A stretch of 64,000 nucleotides of DNA from TMP-86 sp046347195 (GTDB lineage Bacteria; Pseudomonadota; Gammaproteobacteria; Steroidobacterales; Steroidobacteraceae): assembly GCA_046347195.1 (NCBI GenBank), contig JAXMGQ010000019.1, positions 17,989-81,988 of the forward strand. The letters run 5' to 3'. Made by a program: the position numbers and the translations under genes. This document shows, piece after piece, positions 61,699-64,000 of this stretch. Below the pieces are notes generated by a model. That model was not told the origin of the DNA. It did not search any database and was given only the letters and a program-made list of their open reading frames with translations. The first letter of the stretch is position 1; each line of letters starts with the position of its first letter.

Positions 61699-62289
61699 TT
61701 GGCTCACGCGGTTCGAACGCCATCCGCGGCGGGTGCCCCGGCGGTTGCCCTGCGGGCCCGTGCCTTGCTGTTCGCCGGCCTCCTGCTGCCATGGGCCGCG
61801 GTCCGGGCGGCCGACCCGGCACCACCGGCGGTGGGATCGCCGGCGCCCGCCTTCCGGCTGCAGGATCAGGACGGGGCCTGGCATGACCTCGCCTCGTACC
61901 GCGGGCGCTGGCTGGTGCTGTATTTCTATCCCAAGGACAACACACCGCACTGCACGACCGAGGCCTGCGGATTCCGCGACAACCTGTTCGCCTTCCGTGC
62001 GCTCGGCGCGGAGGTGGTGGGGATCAGCCTGGACGAGGTGGCGAGCCACCGGCAGTTCGCACGGGACAATCGCCTGCCCTTCACGCTGCTCGCCGACACC
62101 ACCGGCACCGCCGCGCGCAGCTACGGCGTCCTGCGCCGGGTGCTGGGCATCATGGAAGTGGCGAACCGCGAGACCTTCCTGGTCGACCCCGCCGGCCGGA
62201 TCGCCCGGCACTATGCGCAGGTCGATGCCGACCGCCACCCGGCGGCGGTGCTCGCCGACCTGAAGGCGCTCGAGGCCCGGCCGCACTGA
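61699..62289 (+). CDS. Secreted peroxiredoxin of the PrxQ/Bcp class
   Basis: 196 residues from a TTG. A cleavable signal peptide (about 17-37, ending AVRAADP) puts it in the periplasm, unlike cytoplasmic Bcp. Thioredoxin-like fold with peroxidatic Cys85 in TPHC (usual TPGC) and a candidate resolving Cys90 five residues on, as in PrxQ. The start codon is weak and could be one of several nearby; there is no ATG in frame. Divergent with the patatin gene. Reduces peroxides, probably with a periplasmic thiol partner. Confidence 0.88.
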   Translation: MAHAVRTPSAAGAPAVALRARALLFAGLLLPWAAVRAADPAPPAVGSPAPAFRLQDQDGAWHDLASYRGRWLVLYFYPKDNTPHCTTEACGFRDNLFAFRALGAEVVGISLDEVASHRQFARDNRLPFTLLADTTGTAARSYGVLRRVLGIMEVANRETFLVDPAGRIARHYAQVDADRHPAAVLADLKALEARPH

Positions 62290-62302
62290 AAAGGCGCCTT
62301 GC

Positions 62303-63478
62303 TCAGCTCAGCGCATCGATCGCATCATCCAGCCCCGCGACCGTGAGCGGGTACATGCGGCCCTCGAGCAGGTCCCGCGTGATGGTGATCGACTGCGTGT
62401 AGCGCCAGCGATCCCTGGGCTGCGGGTTCAGCCAGGCGAACTTGCGGTAGTGGCGCAGCAGTCGAGTGAGCCAGGCGCGTCCGGACTCCTCGTTCCAGTG
62501 CTCCACGCTCCCGCCGGGCTGTTCGATCTCGTAGGGACTCATCGTCGCATCGCCCACGAGGATCAGCTTGTAGTCGGATCCATAGGTGCGCAGGAGCTGG
62601 TCGGTGCCGAGGAAATCGCTGTAGCGGCGGTGGTTGTCGCGCCACACCTTCTCGTACACGAAATTGTGGAAATAGTAGTTCTCGAGGTGCTTGAACTCGC
62701 TGCGGGCGGCCGAGAACAGCTCCTCGCAGACGCGCACGTGATCGTCCATCGAACCGCCCACGTCCAGCAGCAGCAGCACCTTCACCGCGTTGTGCCGCTC
62801 CGGCACCATGCGGATGTCGAGCCAGCCGCCCGAGCGCGCCGTGCTGTCGATGGTGTCGGGCAGGTCGAGTTCGGTGGCCGCGCCGCGTCGCGCGAACCGG
62901 CGCAGCCCGCGCAGGGCCAGCTTGATGTTGCGCGTGCCGAGCTCCACCGAATCATCCAGGTTCGAATACTCGCGCCGGTCCCAGACCTTCACGGCGGAGC
63001 GGTTGCGCGAACCGTCCTGGCCGATACGCACGCCTTCCGGGTTGTAGCCATAGGCACCGTAGGGCGAGGTACCCGCGGTTCCGATCCACTTGCTGCCGCC
63101 CTGGTGGCGGCCTTTCTGCTCCTCGAGCCGCTTGCGCAGCGTCTCCATGAGCTTCTCCCAGCCGCCGAGCGCCTGGACCTTCGCCTTCTCCTCATCGCTG
63201 AGGTTCTTCTCCGCGAGCCTTGCGAGCCAGTCGGGAGGCAGGTCCTTCGAGAGCACCGCGAAACCGGCCTCCACACCCTTGAAGAACCGGGCGAAGGCGC
63301 GGTCGAAGCGGTCGTACCAGCGCTCGTCCTTCACGAGGCAGGTGCGCGCCAGGTGGTAGAAGTGCTCGGGGCTGGCCTCGCACACGCCCTTCGACAGGGC
63401 TTCGAGCAGCGTCAGGAACTCGAGGATGGAGACCGGGACGCCGGTCGAACGCAGCAGGAAGAAGAACCTAACGAGCAT
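62303..63478 (-). CDS. VWA-domain protein (CoxE-like), partner of MoxR ATPase
   Basis: 391 residues. N-terminal helical region, then a VWA domain with the metal-ion-dependent adhesion site DVGGSMDD (239-246; DxGxS with Gly for the first variable residue), ending KYSI-type strands. No signal peptide. Encoded directly after the MoxR ATPase with an 11-base overlap, so the two act together, as in other MoxR-VWA modules that assemble or remodel metal enzymes or complexes. Target unknown. Confidence 0.9.
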   Translation of the reverse strand: MLVRFFFLLRSTGVPVSILEFLTLLEALSKGVCEASPEHFYHLARTCLVKDERWYDRFDRAFARFFKGVEAGFAVLSKDLPPDWLARLAEKNLSDEEKAKVQALGGWEKLMETLRKRLEEQKGRHQGGSKWIGTAGTSPYGAYGYNPEGVRIGQDGSRNRSAVKVWDRREYSNLDDSVELGTRNIKLALRGLRRFARRGAATELDLPDTIDSTARSGGWLDIRMVPERHNAVKVLLLLDVGGSMDDHVRVCEELFSAARSEFKHLENYYFHNFVYEKVWRDNHRRYSDFLGTDQLLRTYGSDYKLILVGDATMSPYEIEQPGGSVEHWNEESGRAWLTRLLRHYRKFAWLNPQPRDRWRYTQSITITRDLLEGRMYPLTVAGLDDAIDALS

Positions 63479-64000
63479 TCCGGCGGTGGAGGAACAGCAG
63501 TTGCTCGAACAGGTGCACGTCCTGCTCGTTCTTCAGCAACGCGCCATACAGCGGCGGGATGGTCTTGTGCGAATCATCCGACCGCAGTGCCTCCGGCGGG
63601 ATGTCCTCGGCGAGCAGCAGCTTGATCCAGTCCAGCAGCTCCGAGGTCGAAGGCTTCTTCTTCAGGCCCGGCACCTCGCGCACCCGGAAGAAGCTGCCCA
63701 GCGCCTCGCGCAGCAGCTCCTGCTTGAGTCCCGGGTAGTGCACCTCGACGATGCGCCGCATCGTCTCCTCGTCCGGGAAGCGGATGTAGTGGAAGAAGCA
63801 GCGGCGCAGGAAGGCGTCGGGGAGCTCCTTCTCGTTGTTGCTGGTGATGATGATAAGCGGCCGGTGCCTGGCACGCACCGTCTGGCGCGTCTCGTAGACG
63901 TAGAAGTCCATGCGGTCGAGCTCGCGCAGCAGGTCGTTCGGGAACTCGATGTCCGCCTTGTCGATCTCGTCGATCAGCAGGACCGGACGGGTCTCGCTGT
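63468..64000 (-). CDS. MoxR-type AAA+ ATPase (partial, N-terminus outside window)
   Basis: The frame is open to the window edge; about 177 residues are visible. Walker B (VLLIDEIDKADIEFPNDLLRELD), sensor 1 (IIITSNNEKELPDAFLRRCF, with the Asn of sensor 1 and the Arg finger) and the sensor 2/lid region follow in order. A C-terminal helical part contains KKPSTSELLDWIKLLLAED. It overlaps the VWA gene. The N-terminal Walker A lies beyond the window. Confidence 0.92.
   Translation of the reverse strand, partial: SETRPVLLIDEIDKADIEFPNDLLRELDRMDFYVYETRQTVRARHRPLIIITSNNEKELPDAFLRRCFFHYIRFPDEETMRRIVEVHYPGLKQELLREALGSFFRVREVPGLKKKPSTSELLDWIKLLLAEDIPPEALRSDDSHKTIPPLYGALLKNEQDVHLFEQLLFLHRRNAR

Overview
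The window is high-G+C DNA whose gene content and order fit a gammaproteobacterium. The run secA-mutT, M23 peptidase, dciA, lpxC, a complete dcw cluster, rsmI-lpoA, petABC-sspAB and murA-ibaG-kdsD-kdsC-lptCAB-rpoN-hpf-rapZ is the arrangement of Pseudomonas and Xanthomonadales/Nevskiales-type bacteria. meso-DAP peptidoglycan (DNPR motif in MurE), Kdo lipopolysaccharide and a cytochrome bc1 complex all agree. The exact family cannot be settled from the sequence alone.

Layout. (1) 1-5.9 kb: a surface-polysaccharide locus, with a flippase (cut by the window edge), a GT2 glycosyltransferase, a large membrane protein, a GtrA-type flippase and an FAD-dependent UDP-galactopyranose-mutase-like enzyme. 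(2) 6.1-11.5 kb: type IV pilus genes, with two nearly identical major pilins in tandem, then pilB, pilC and pilD. The first pilin has a near-perfect sigma-54 promoter, and rpoN lies later in the window. (3) 11.5-19.0 kb: coaE-zapD-yacG, mutT-secA, and an M23 envelope peptidase whose leader carries a class I cyclic-di-GMP (GEMM) riboswitch, then dciA. (4) 18.4-19.05 kb: two related fold-back repeats. (5) 19.05-37.95 kb: lpxC and the whole division and cell-wall cluster on the minus strand, driven by a strong promoter with the canonical three-repeat MraZ operator. (6) 38.1-49.5 kb: RNase P RNA, rsmI, lpoA, an inserted ECF42-type sigma-factor module (sigma, two DGPF/YCII proteins, a VOC protein), yraN, sspB-sspA, petCBA and a DegS/AlgW-like protease. 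(7) 49.45-52.6 kb: a lower-G+C patch with an IS1182-like element that splits a small gene, a Sel1/TPR-like protein, and a third fold-back repeat abutting murA. (8) 52.6-60.4 kb: murA, ibaG, Kdo synthesis, LPS export, rpoN, hpf and rapZ. (9) 60.4-64 kb: a patatin-like lipase, a secreted peroxiredoxin and a VWA/MoxR pair (MoxR cut by the edge).

Most of the window is envelope biology: peptidoglycan precursors and septation (dcw, murA, lpoA), LPS (lpxC, kdsD/C, lptCAB), surface glycans and pili, with Sec export and bc1 respiration. The most unusual signals are the three fold-back elements, whose arms copy sequence lying next to neighbouring genes (including the very 3' end of murA). Next come the riboswitch-controlled M23 peptidase, the ECF42 module interrupting rsmI-lpoA-yraN synteny, and the IS-split gene whose halves rejoin exactly in frame.
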